Assembly (NCBI GenBank): GCA_004802725.1
Contig: SGPM01000514.1
Coordinates: forward strand, 1 to 14,519
DNA from: Antrodiella citrinella
Lineage: Eukaryota; Basidiomycota; Agaricomycetes; Polyporales; Steccherinaceae
DNA: 14,519 bases
Direction of reading: 5' to 3'
A program made the position numbers and the translations under genes. The notes beneath the pieces were generated by a model that worked only from the letters and a program-made list of their open reading frames with translations, was not told the DNA's origin and made no database searches. Positions 5,795 to 14,428 of the stretch are shown here, in pieces (positions within the stretch are counted from its first letter, which is position 1; each line of letters starts with the position of its first letter).

Positions 5795-8700
5795 ATGTCC
5801 CAGTCCAGTACTGTCAGGGTTAGACATGCAGGAACGGCGTATGGTCAACATGGTAGTGAGATTGTCGTTGCCATCAACGCGACTCACTTCCCTCCTCCTC
5901 CAAGCTACCATCCATGGTCCAGTCTATCTGACCTACCGCTTGCACGTTCTGATCTCACCACTCGGAAGTACCTGAACAACGATTACTTCTACCTGGCATT
6001 CACCTCCTTGAACCCATTCCCGCCTGATGACAAGTATCTACGGTACTTCAGCCAATCCGCCAGCCATCTGCCCATCGAGATGCATACCACTCCATCTGGC
6101 CCACGCTATCGATTGGCCCTGAACGTGCAGCAGAAATGGTACTCTTTGGAGACCCTGCTCCGACAGTCGATCATCATTTTGGAGCCGTACCTCTTCCGTG
6201 AGCGTGGTCGATTTCCCATCGTGGTCGATCCGTCGTCGTTCGGATACCGTAAGGACCACGCAAATACGAACCTGGCTCACCAGGCGGCAACCGTTTCACG
6301 TGACGCGATGTCTGGCATGATGGCGTATCTCTCGATGCAGTTGGCATGCTGTCGGACTATGCCCCCGCCTCAGCAACTTCATGATTGGAGGGACGCACTC
6401 TTGAAGGGAACACATCTCGACTGGAGCAACTGGGTTAGAACCAGCGCCGTGATATCTGGATCTTCGCCCAATACTCGTCGAGGCGGGTTTGTCTATCCCT
6501 ACGACACACGACCAGCAGTCCACCCTGTTTGGTCTAAGTTCATCCCGGCGTTCAACTTCATGAATATTCCTCTCTGGTTCTCGTACGGCAGCTTTAGGGA
6601 CAACATTCTTAGCAAAATCTTGGTCCCTGTCCCTTATGCACTCACGACCCAAGATTGCCGCCTTCTCAAACTAACTCTGGATGCCACTGCCGAATCCGCC
6701 CCTCCGGTACTATATGACCCAACCGCGCCTGCTGCTGCCGCTCCTTTCGACACCAGCCTGTACCCTGAGCCGCTCACAGGCTCCGGGCAAAGGAGAGGTG
6801 ACACGTGGGCAAGTTTTCGGGAACGGCGAGAAGAGCGAAACCGTCGCGCAGAACTTACGGAGACTCCGACAGCTCGCCAGCAACGTTTTGCAACGCAAAG
6901 CACACTTCGATGGGCCCAAGGGGCAAGTAATGCCTTCGATCAGAAGCACGGCTCAGATATTTGTGTGGCAGAAGCACGAAGGCGATCCGCCCTGCAGACT
7001 CCGGACTAAGATTGACAAAAAATGTTGGGCTGACGAGTGGGATGATCGTAATGGCCAGCGTATCTACGACGCGTTTTCAAATACGTGGGACATCAGTTCC
7101 GACTTTGGCCCGGACGAGGACAGGTGGGAAGACGACGACGACATGGAATTCGGAGATCCTGTTGAGGAGGTAGACAAGGCAATGGACGTGGATGAAAATG
7201 TTCAGGAAACAGTTGCTCAGGAAGTCCCCATGGATATCGACAGCGACGACGCGCTGACCAGTCAGGTGCACCCCGCACGTTCATCCTCTGCTGCTTTCTC
7301 AATGGCGCCCTCGCAGTCATCTACTTCAGCACGTCCTTCTCCTGCACTCCCAGTCCTGCCGAAGCGTCCTGACACGTACATACCTCCCGCTCGTCCTCTG
7401 CCAACCCCTCCAACCCCGCTTCCAACCCCTCCAACCCCGCTTCCAATCACTCCAACTGCAGCGGTTAGGAGCAACGTGTCAGCTCCTCCGGTTGCGTCGA
7501 GGAGCGGTCCACCGCCTTCCGTCGCGTCAAGGAGTGGCCCAACGCCTCCGGTCGCGTCGAACAAGGTCGGAACACCCGCTGTCTCGTCGAGCAGTGAGGT
7601 GCCCCGTCCAGTCACATTGAGGACGGTTCCACCGCCTTCCGTCGCGTCAAGGAGTGATCCAACGCCTCCGGTCGCGTCGAACAAGGTCGGAACACCCGCC
7701 GTCTCGTCGAGCAGTGAGGTGCCCCGTCCAGTCACATTGAGGACGGTTCCACCGCCTTCCGTTGCATCCAGCAGTCATTCGGAGTCTCCAGTTGGCTCGG
7801 GCAGGGTCCCGATACTTCTATTTGAGCCGACTAGTGCGCAAACACCTGCAGTGTCTCCTGCTGCCACGTCGTTTTCGCGTATTTTGCATCCATCACCACC
7901 TCCCCTGGTTCTCTCCTTGCCACCATCTCCCGCAACGCTTGTCCCACTAGCTCCCCCGCGCGTCCCTTCGCAGCCCCCTGTCACCTTGCTACCTGTTCAA
8001 GCACCCTCTGCTCAGGATACTCCGCCCTTGCCTCCCCCCCCACCTGCTCCTGCTGCCGCCCCGATTGACTTTGAGACCCTAGTCAATATGTTCGTGTCAG
8101 CCACTGAGCCCGTCATATCGCTGACTTGGTCCAATCCTAATACCCTCGACGACATCCTTCACCACCACTATGGGTTGGACGCAGGGTACCCTCTCTTGGA
8201 AACCATGGCGGCCACTCTTCCTGCACCCGAACCGGGCAAGCATCTTAGCAAATACCACCCATTGATCGCTTTGGGTTGGCACTTTGAACTGACGGACAAG
8301 ACAACACTGAGGCGGGTGAGATGTCTCACGCAAGCACGTGTTGTCCGTCCTTGCGATTTGCAGCTGGCCACCGGCGGCCAGCCCGCAACACGCATCTACC
8401 GTCGCAGGTATAGTCCATCGCAATCGAATGAGCTAGACAGGAGAAGTGGGGACTGCTTCGTCGTGAGTGACAAGCCGGATGCGCCATTCCCGTGGACTCT
8501 GGTCATCAACGATCCCATCATTGCGCTGCACATTCTTCGGCGTTGGAGGGACCTCGCTACGGAAGACATTGTCAAGCGGCTCAACTCTCAGGGCATGCCG
8601 TTTGTGCTCTACAAGCGTAGGGAAGACTTTTTTGCGCCGCCCATTGCAGGCAAATCACACGACCTCTATCGCCATCGGAGGAACGTCACACATGGCTATG

Positions 8701-9317
8701 TGCCGCAAGGTAGGATGCCCAGCGTGAAGGAGTACCGGAGGTACATGTCTGATCTGAAGCTCTTTTTCTCCTCCTCCTACCGCCTCCGCGCGGCTGCGCA
8801 ACACGGGGGTCTCATCTGGAGGATCGCATCGGAGTTCATCGACGAAGACAATGATGTGCGTGTCACAGGTCTGGACGACGACAGTCTTGAGGACGGCGCG
8901 CTTCCGCAGTCCTGGCAAAACGGAGTGGAGCTGTGGCAGGAGGGGTTGTCAACGGAAGAGGTTCATTACATCTGCGGTGTATACTTGGATGATAGAGCCG
9001 GTGAGCGTCTCGAAAGAACCCTACATTACTGCCTTCCTGAACGCACTCCCATGATAGAGCACCAAACACCCAAGCACGTCTCTTGGTGGCCTAAGCCAGG
9101 GATGTGGGATTCCAGTGGGCTCTTCACTCACTATTGGACACCTGCATGCGAACGCTGGTATCAGAAGCGTATAACTGCATTGGATGAGGGCAAGGCAAAA
9201 GCCATGCATTATGCGGAATGGCGCCCCCACCTCAAGTTCAGTCGTGGCATCCTGACTGAGATGGAAGAAGTCAACAAGGACCTGGCCAATGCTCTGCTTC
9301 AGGAACTGGTACCATAG
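5795..9317 (+). CDS. Large uncharacterised Agaricomycete family protein, frameshifted
   Basis: The gene is read in two frames: 5795-6889, then 6890-9317, differing by one base at a T4 run. Joined, it gives about 1173 residues. The ATG at 5795 is chosen over the GTG two codons earlier. Residues 1-365 form an N-terminal region with aromatic-rich blocks (YFYLAFTSLNPFPP; HDWRDALL; IPLWFSYGSFRDN) ending in a charged segment (FRERREERNRRAELTETPTA) and RQQR. Next come an IFVW block (about 388), YDAFSNTWD, an acidic tract (about 439-495), a proline/serine-rich disordered linker (about 515-758) and a C-terminal region (about 759-1173) with SWWPKPGMWDSSGLFTHYWTPA near the end. From memory, this order (ETPxxRQxR, FVW, YDxFxNxWD, then WWPK...YWTPxCExWFQxR) resembles large lineage-expanded Agaricomycete hypothetical proteins. 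No catalytic motif, signal peptide or membrane span is seen, and the function is unknown. It is a true pseudogene if the frameshift is genomic. Confidence 0.75.
6886..6889 (+). other. Apparent one-base frameshift in a T4 run
   Basis: Upstream frame reads RQQRF then drifts into atypical sequence and stops at 7007-7009. Reading the run as TTT instead of TTTT joins RQQR directly to LQRKAHFDGPKG and on to the IFVW block, and needs exactly the +1 shift observed. An intron is the alternative, but the best candidate (GC donor at 6923, CTCAG acceptor at 6956) is only 34 nt, below the usual fungal minimum. An assembly error in the homopolymer and a real mutation are both possible. Confidence 0.6.
7401..7459 (+). 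repeat. 21-bp repeats encoding TPPTPLP
   Basis: Two adjacent identical 21-bp units (7401-7421, 7422-7442) and a degenerate third unit encode repeats of PTPLPTP within the proline-rich linker of the large gene. The unit length keeps the frame. Confidence 0.8.
7507..7766 (+). repeat. In-frame 120-bp tandem duplication in the linker
   Basis: Two full copies (7507-7626, 7627-7746) and the start of a third encode a 40-residue unit containing PTPPVASNKVGTPAVSSSSE and RPVTLRTVPPPSVAS. The two full copies differ at only a few bases (one G/D change and one silent change among them), so the duplication is recent. Period 120 preserves the frame. The unit itself contains a shorter PPPSVASRSGP-type subrepeat. 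Confidence 0.9.
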
Positions 9318-9984
9318 GCTGATATGATCCTCAGCGTCGTGCCGTCGATAAAATGTTAGTTTCATCTGCTCTGTGTTTACTCTTTACCCTCATCCTTCTG
9401 ACTCTTTCGGACACACTGTAACCACTACCCCATTGGACAATCACCTGCATACCTTGCACTTTTCTATTCTCCCATTGTTCCATATTGTTATCCACTAGAT
9501 CCTGATTCTCCAATCTCCTTCTTGCATCAATATTCATTTCTACCTAAATCACCTGCATAAAATTTCATTGTAACACACATACTGCACTAGAATAATCATG
9601 CACATTGTCAGTATACCGCTCTCACCGTTAGCCCAACGATCATTACGGTGGTTCGTGCTGAAACTGGGCCCCGGATGTCTGACGCGCCCGATCCGGCCAC
9701 GCGCCGATGGTCAGCGAATGGCGAACCCAAATGACTGTCAGTCTGAACGTGTCTTAGCTTCAGTCGTCTCTCTCTCAATGTTCATTTTCTCTCTGACGCA
9801 GAATACTACGCGATTTTTTTTCCAGCTCTCATTCAGATCGAGTGATTTGCTACTACGTCGCATTTCTGCCTCCGAGTCACAATGCTGCCGTAACTCACGG
9901 ACGCTCTCGATAAGCACTTGCATCTCCCCGTCGATCATTGTCACTCATACTCTCTCCTATGACAGCAGGGGCAGGATTCCTGAG
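9318..9984. other. 3' flank of the large gene, no supported gene
   Basis: The first part (to about 9600) is AT-richer and probably the 3' UTR; a GATAAAATG at 9347 and TGCATAAAATTTC near 9555 are possible weak polyadenylation signals. From 9598 a plus-strand frame with an ATG remains open for 170 codons to 10110, but its content shows no domain and it crosses the start of the degenerate repeats, so I do not call it a gene. Confidence 0.4.
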
Positions 9985-10300
9985 GAGCGTCAGTATAACC
10001 CCAACTGCTCAATCGGGCACGGCTCTGCGCGCAGTCCAGCGCCACATTTCTATTCAAGCACCTGCGACGGCGACGTGTGTCGAACCCAACTTCGACGGCC
10101 TTCTACATGACAGACCAAGCAACGCAGTCTCTCTGTGGAGTGTCAGTATGGCACACACCTCCCGATCGGGTACGACTCTGCGCACCGTGCCACCGCCTAG
10201 CGTCACATTTTTGGTGTATACCTTAGGATGACATTGCAGGTCCAATTCAACATTGACATTGTTCTACATGATAGCGAAGACACCACAGTGTCCAACTGAC
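9985..10300 (+). repeat. Degenerate repeats of about 155 bp with a linker-like peptide
   Basis: GAG(C/T)GTCAGTAT occurs at 9985 and 10138, each followed by a related stretch: SVSITPTAQSGTALRAV and SVSMAHTSRSGTTLRTV. A second pair, GTCNAANNCAAC...TTCTACATGA, occurs at 10079 and 10240 (NFDGLLHD and NIDIVLHD). Spacings are 153 and 161 bp. The second unit contains TLRTVPPPSV, also found in the large gene's 120-bp repeat. A TGA follows at 10228-10230, so this appears to be decayed coding sequence. Confidence 0.5.
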
Positions 10301-10655
10301 CGGCAGGTTCCCTATACTTCCCTATTCAGGATGGCTCTCGGCATCCTCAACCATGTTTCTGCGGACATCCCTCCACAGTACGTCCTTCTTGTTTATATGG
10401 CGCATACAAACTCACCCTCAGTCGATTCGACAGCAACCCAACGGCCTCCTGCTGTTGTGAGATCCCCTTGCTCTATCGCTCTACCCTCCTCTGCACACCG
10501 CCTCTCCACTGACCCACTTCCGTGAGTATTCTACTCACTTCTCGCTGCATTTATGATGGGTGGTGTTTATCGGTGCCGCCTGCTACGTATTTCTGGACAT
10601 TTGCATGGACACTTGTCTATCGATACTCACTATTTAACCGTCCCTTTTAGCAGAC
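10301..10655 (+). other. Upstream region of the three-exon gene with a possible leader intron
   Basis: A frame open over 10253-10525 has an ATG further in (10269) but no recognisable features. A consensus GTGAGT at 10522 and a CCCTTTTAG acceptor ending at 10650, five bases before the ATG at 10656, suggest a 129-nt 5' UTR intron. This is longer than other introns here, so it is tentative. Confidence 0.35.
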
Positions 10656-11081
10656 ATGGCTGCTTTGGTGAGTACGGCACTTGCCTCGTTGCCGTTTGAA
10701 ATTCATTGAAGTTTTGTACAGATCGTCATCTCTTGGAAGCCCAATATGCTTCTTCACCGTGGCAAGCGTGCCTTTGTGGAGGAACATATTCGGCAGAACG
10801 CGTGGTGGTTCCCTTCGTGGGCTGTGTCCATCTATGTGACGTGAGTGGACGCAATCTTTCTCATTGCTTGTATTTGTCAGCTGAGCCACCCATCCCCCAG
10901 GGACCCTCCTCACAGCACGTCTTGGGGAGACACTCGTCGTCATTGCGATATTGATGTATACGACCCGGAAGGCAACAGCATCAACGTGCACGTTGTTGTA
11001 CCAGAATGGCCCCCCGACCTCCAGGTAGGCAAGAGGAAAAAGAAGCAGCACAAGTTGAAGAAGTTGAACGCGAGACGGTGA
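10656..11081 (+). CDS. Three-exon small basic protein, hypothetical
   Basis: Exons 10656-10667, 10722-10840 and 10901-11081 total 312 nt and encode 103 residues plus stop. Both donors are GTGAGT. Acceptors are TACAG (10721) and CCCCAG (10900), and intron 2 has a CTGAG branch-like site. Introns are 54 and 60 nt. The ATG has G at -3 and +4. The first exon encodes only MAAL. The product runs IVISWKPNMLLHRGKRAF, an aromatic block (QNAWWFPSWAVSIYV), a central stretch (CDIDVYDPEGNSINVHVVVP) that looks like two beta-strands around a DPEGN turn, and a strongly basic tail (KRKKKQHKLKKLNARR) that could bind nucleic acid or act as a nuclear signal. Unspliced, every frame breaks, so the open spliced frame is good evidence. 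Family and function are not recognised. Confidence 0.55.
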
Positions 11082-12051
11082 TGTGGCGGTTGCGCGTGGA
11101 TTTTGTACTGTTATGCATGGAGGGTATCGCAGGTCCGTGTTACATACCCCTTTCATGCGGCTTTTTATTGAACATTTAGACATGCTTTTCTTATCAGTCC
11201 GGTGTTGGCGAAGTTGTTCGGTCGCGCTTAGTGTTTGGCTCAGTGTTCAAGTTATGTTAGCTGTTTGGTTGGCTGTCAGGGTTCAGCTTAGGATTTGGCA
11301 TAGTATTTAAGTTTGGCCCAGGGACTGCTGAAAAAAAAAATACACCCATCCTGCAGAGAGTGACATGGGCTCCGAGTTGTACACTCGGTGGTACGAATAT
11401 TCTCACAATGTGTCATTTCCCATATTTGGATTAAGGTTCATGTTCACGCTCACGTAGCCGATACTGATATAACAAGTTCATTCCCATATATAGGTCAATG
11501 TTCATGTGCATGCTGTTGAGCTTATACGCAGTGTACGCTCGCAAGAGTTACAATATAATGAGACATATTCTATACTACTTGAGCGATACTTTACGTCAGA
11601 TATCAGAACCTCTATTTGTGATTGCATTTCCTGCTTTCCATGCGCTCAACGTGTATGATGATTTGTCGACGAAGGCTTCCGAGCCTGTACTTTGTGTCTG
11701 CATTTCCCGCGCTCCCACAGAGGGTACCAAAGGGATGCATTGCAACCAGAAAAAACCTCTGTTCAGCCTCGGCTGCCTTGTACGCTCGAAAGTTACCAAA
11801 AATCACATTCATCGATGTATAGCTTCGATAAGAAGTCCGAGTTGTATTTGACAGTAGCGGGTAAAGGCACTACATGAAACGTCCTGCAGACGTCCTGAGA
11901 CAAGTGATGGCCGACAATAAACAAATATGTGCAGATAAACAGTCCTGTACCAAGGGTCCTGAATGGTCTGTCGGCGAGGTCATTCTGCTGATCAGTGTCC
12001 TGGCAGACTCTACAGGCTTCATAGAAGGACTCACCGATGACTGACATCTTT
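11082..12051. other. Intergenic region between convergent genes
   Basis: No gene is supported. Imperfect short duplications occur: CATT(T)CCCATAT...GGTTCATG/GTTCATG near 11409 and 11482; GNACCTNTA...GCATTTCC near 11605 and 11680; GTACGCTCG...AGTTAC near 11534 and 11779. The 3' ends of the plus-strand small gene and the minus-strand F-box-like gene face each other here, so both 3' UTRs probably fall within it. Confidence 0.45.
11206..11340 (+). repeat. Degenerate telomere-like/GTTTGG tract, copy 2, with A10
   Basis: Imperfect GTTTGGCTCAG/GTTNAG words run from about 11206 and end in GGCCCAGGGACTGCTGAAAAA (11315-11335) inside a run of ten A (11331-11340). It matches the end of the tract at 2731-2751 in 19 of 21 bases. 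The oligo-A may mark an old retroposed end or be simple slippage. Confidence 0.5.
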
Positions 12052-13557
12052 TCACTTCCTGCTCCTGCTTGGCCTGGCGACTCCCTTTGCCTCCAAAAGC
12101 GCATGCAAATGGTCCATCCATTTCCAGTCAAATTCGCGCTCCGGTCGCGAATATGATGGATTGTAGACGTCGAAATCCTGGTCCACATCTGTAGCTGGGA
12201 CGACGAATATGAGCTCTTGGAGCAGGGGTAACCTGAGCAAGGTGTTCCTCCATCTGTCCCATGGTACCATCCGTAGGGTAGTGTCCATGGGGAGCACGTA
12301 TCGGAAGTTGAACTGGTCGTGGGAGCGGAGGCTAATGGTGATGGAATCAAGCGTGGGTGGGGCTGCCTCCAGCAGTCGCGATGCGAAAATCCACATCACG
12401 AACGTGTCGGTGTCCTCGACGACCCTACGTCCCCCATGGGGACTTGCCCTGGCACCCTCCTGATCGATGGACAACACGAGTGTGACAGCACGGAGAGACC
12501 GACATGCGTCCCTGAGCTGCATACGGTTATCACATGTATCAAATACCCTGTCATCCTCAATCCACCGTTCTCTACGCACACCTGTGGGCAACATGAGTAT
12601 CAAACACGCAAATACATCCTCTTGGAATGTACTCCGCTGGACTGAGCCCACCGTAGTCTCGGAGCAGTTGAGGTGAAGCTCTTCGAGATTCGCACCCATG
12701 ATTGGCAACCACTGTTTCAGCTTCACCCACTCGTCGCCGCTTTTCAGGTTGCAGCTTACCCCCAGTGTTGTCAAGGCCGCGGATGAGGCCACCTCGTACA
12801 TCTTGGTCACCCAGTCCTCATCGGAGGGCAAGTAATCTTGGGCCACCCGGTCCTCCTTGCACGTCCAGTGGTGTTGGGCCACCTGCCTCTGAGGCATATC
12901 CTTTCGGCAGAGGGTGAGTGTATGTGCGTATGCCAACATGTCGGGCTGAAGCTCAGCCAGGGGTCCCTGGACATTTATTCGAAATGTCACGAGTTCCCGG
13001 ACCTTTGTGTACTTGAGGAGCGTGTACAAAGCAGAAGAGGTGATGCGGATCCTGTTCAAGCGCACTTCGATTTGCTGGTCCTCGCCGGCAGTTAAGCGAG
13101 GAGAGGACAGGTCCTCGCGCGGTCCATCCACTATCAAGTAACGGAGTCGGAGTTTCACCAGCCTAGTGAGGCAACCAACGATGGTGCAGATTTCATTTAC
13201 CGACAGGTTTGGTTGACGCATCTCGTGGTTGCCGTACCATCGAGTGGGCGGCTCAGGCGACCCCTTCAGCGTCAGAGTACGAATGTTGTAGTAGAAGGAC
13301 GTGTGCAACGAACGGTCGGTGCTAGTGACCAAGGCCCTGACGAAATCATGCGCAGACCGTCTTTGGGTGAAAGAGAGCGTGATGTCCCGGAATATGACCT
13401 TTTGCACGTCCGCTTTCCACAGACGCGACGCCAGAGCAAGACTGTTGAGGGTTCGCATGTCCCCGCGGAGGAGCATGACCACCATCTCGCGCATTTCGCG
13501 CATCTCATTGAATTTCGACACCTTCGGGGAAACCAGCGACGTATACTGGGACGCCAT
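12052..13557 (-). CDS. F-box-like, LRR-like protein
   Basis: This is a single-exon frame of 501 residues starting MASQYTSLVSPKVSKF with an ATG in good context (ACAATGG). Residues about 16-63 (MREMVVMLLRGDMRTLNSLA, then SRLWKADVQKVIFRDITLSF) follow the hydrophobic pattern of an F-box, with a weak N-terminal half; the usual LP start is missing. Downstream, leucine-spaced segments (LVKLRLRYLIV; LEELHLNCSE; LRAVTLVLS; LLQELIFVVP) suggest irregular leucine-rich repeats. F-box proteins recruit substrates to SCF ubiquitin ligases through Skp1, and Agaricomycetes carry many such paralogues; that role here is inferred. The C-terminus is basic (ARPSRSRK). No break or frameshift is seen. The GTG twelve codons upstream is not a likely start, since a splice acceptor falls between. 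Confidence 0.72.
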   Translation of the reverse strand: MASQYTSLVSPKVSKFNEMREMREMVVMLLRGDMRTLNSLALASRLWKADVQKVIFRDITLSFTQRRSAHDFVRALVTSTDRSLHTSFYYNIRTLTLKGSPEPPTRWYGNHEMRQPNLSVNEICTIVGCLTRLVKLRLRYLIVDGPREDLSSPRLTAGEDQQIEVRLNRIRITSSALYTLLKYTKVRELVTFRINVQGPLAELQPDMLAYAHTLTLCRKDMPQRQVAQHHWTCKEDRVAQDYLPSDEDWVTKMYEVASSAALTTLGVSCNLKSGDEWVKLKQWLPIMGANLEELHLNCSETTVGSVQRSTFQEDVFACLILMLPTGVRRERWIEDDRVFDTCDNRMQLRDACRSLRAVTLVLSIDQEGARASPHGGRRVVEDTDTFVMWIFASRLLEAAPPTLDSITISLRSHDQFNFRYVLPMDTTLRMVPWDRWRNTLLRLPLLQELIFVVPATDVDQDFDVYNPSYSRPEREFDWKWMDHLHALLEAKGVARPSRSRK

Positions 13558-13563
13558 TGTGGG

Positions 13564-13630
13564 CTTGGAAAATGAAATGTAAGTCGCGTTCACGTTGTAG
13601 TACTTGTAGAAAGGACAATAAATAGCCTAC
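13564..13630 (-). other. Putative 5' UTR intron of the F-box-like gene
   Basis: On the minus strand, CAG is followed by a GTAGGC donor at 13630, a CTTAC branch-like site near 13583 and a TTTTCCAAG acceptor ending at 13564, six bases before the ATG at 13557. The 67-nt length is typical. Not proven without transcripts. Confidence 0.4.
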
Positions 13631-13757
13631 CTGAATTGGAAAGTGTGGACCTGAATTCCACTGCACTCGAAGAGAAGAAGAGGAAGACTTTCGCTCACGG
13701 ATGTCGTTGCAGGTATACTGGATGTTCCGACGTACCCGACAATATCATTGGAGGCCT

Positions 13758-13781
13758 GCAAGCTTGTACGCAAGCTTGTAC
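13758..13781. repeat. 12-bp perfect tandem repeat
   Basis: GCAAGCTTGTAC occurs twice in immediate succession (13758-13769, 13770-13781). Each unit contains the palindrome CAAGCTTG, so the pair could serve as a dimeric binding site. It lies about 27 bp before the TATA-like element. Confidence 0.85.
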
Positions 13782-13807
13782 GGAAAATGCCAGAAGGAGG
13801 CTGTTCC

Positions 13808-13816
13808 TATATATAG
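13808..13816. promoter_or_regulatory. TATA-like element
   Basis: TATATATAG is followed by a CT-rich tract 50-120 bp downstream on the plus strand, typical of a fungal core promoter. The element is nearly palindromic and also lies about 180 bp upstream of the minus-strand F-box-like leader, so direction is uncertain. Confidence 0.4.
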
Positions 13817-14188
13817 AATATCGTTCGCGTCCTCAATTGAACGCACTCACGTGTGTTCGCTTACTCAGCCTCTCTGTTGGCTGCAGTGTTGACTCTCTCT
13901 CGTCCTCAGCAGCCACGTCCTCACTCTCCCACATGTCGCCCAATGCCTGATGCTGGGTGTCTACACCGAGTCTTCACGATGACTTCGCTATCACATATAA
14001 CATGTGAAAGGCCTCTCGCTGAAGTCTGCGTGGAGGTCAGCTGGGGTCGCGCCATCGTATATGGGAATTCTTGAAAAGACAGTGCACATCCACTATGATC
14101 GCGACGAACGCACTCCAGTCATGGGTCATCAACCTCCTTTGCGTACACGCACTTCACGGCTCCTCCTACCCCGTCACGGCTCTATACG

Positions 14189-14428
14189 CTCCAATCTTTA
14201 GACGTCCACCTGGCTGAGTCGCAGTGCCTACACATCTTCTCAGTCAGCGGACGGTGCTCGTGCTGCCGCCTTCCTCGTAAGTCCCGTTCTTGTGATTTCG
14301 TTTTCGTCTCATTAAACCTTCAATTTTCAGGGTCCTCAATGTGTTTTACCTCCAATCTTTAGACGTCCACCTGGCTGAGTCGCAGTGCCTACACATCTTC
14401 TCAGTCAGCGGACGGTGCTCGTGCTGCC
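14189..14428 (+). repeat. Perfect 79-bp direct repeat, 161 bp apart
   Basis: Bases 14189-14267 and 14350-14428 are identical. After copy 1 comes an intron-like segment at 14277-14330 (GTAAGT donor, ATTAAAC branch-like site, TTTTCAG acceptor, 54 nt). Copy 2 is followed directly by TCGGTCCTC, the same 9 bases that would span copy 1's splice junction. Neither copy gives a long reading frame. Confidence 0.9.
14277..14330 (+). other. Intron-like segment between the 79-bp repeats
   Basis: GTAAGT donor, a pyrimidine-rich interior, an ATTAAAC branch-like site and a TTTTCAG acceptor span 54 nt, the modal intron length of this window. It suggests a transcribed plus-strand locus continuing past the window's right edge. 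Confidence 0.5.

Larger units (their letters stand above)
13631..14188. other. Intergenic/leader region without a resolved gene
   Basis: The stretch upstream of the minus-strand F-box-like gene has no open frame with clear coding character. It holds a 12-bp direct repeat, a TATA-like element and pyrimidine-rich sequence (13860-13935), as at fungal transcription starts. The first plus-strand ATG after the pyrimidine tract (13934) opens a frame of only five codons. Confidence 0.4.

Noticed and set aside
6923..6956. GC-AG intron explaining the frame change in the large gene
   Set aside because: It restores the frame but is only 34 nt, and the upstream frame would then keep sequence unlike the family after RQQR. 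A one-base change at 6886-6889 fits better.
7262..7735. Minus-strand frame of 157 codons rich in G, V and T repeats
   Set aside because: It is the antisense shadow of the 120-bp and proline-rich repeats of the large gene.
9598..10110. Plus-strand frame of 170 codons with an ATG
   Set aside because: Composition is serine/arginine-rich with no domain, and it crosses the decayed repeats in a frame different from the one showing repeat similarity.
10647..11183. Minus-strand frame of 178 codons
   Set aside because: It lies antisense to the spliced three-exon gene and has no homology-like features; the plus-strand model has consensus splice sites.
11793..12350. Minus-strand frame of 185 codons overlapping the F-box-like gene's 3' end
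   Set aside because: It overlaps the true coding frame out of phase and reads as low-complexity T/S/P sequence there.
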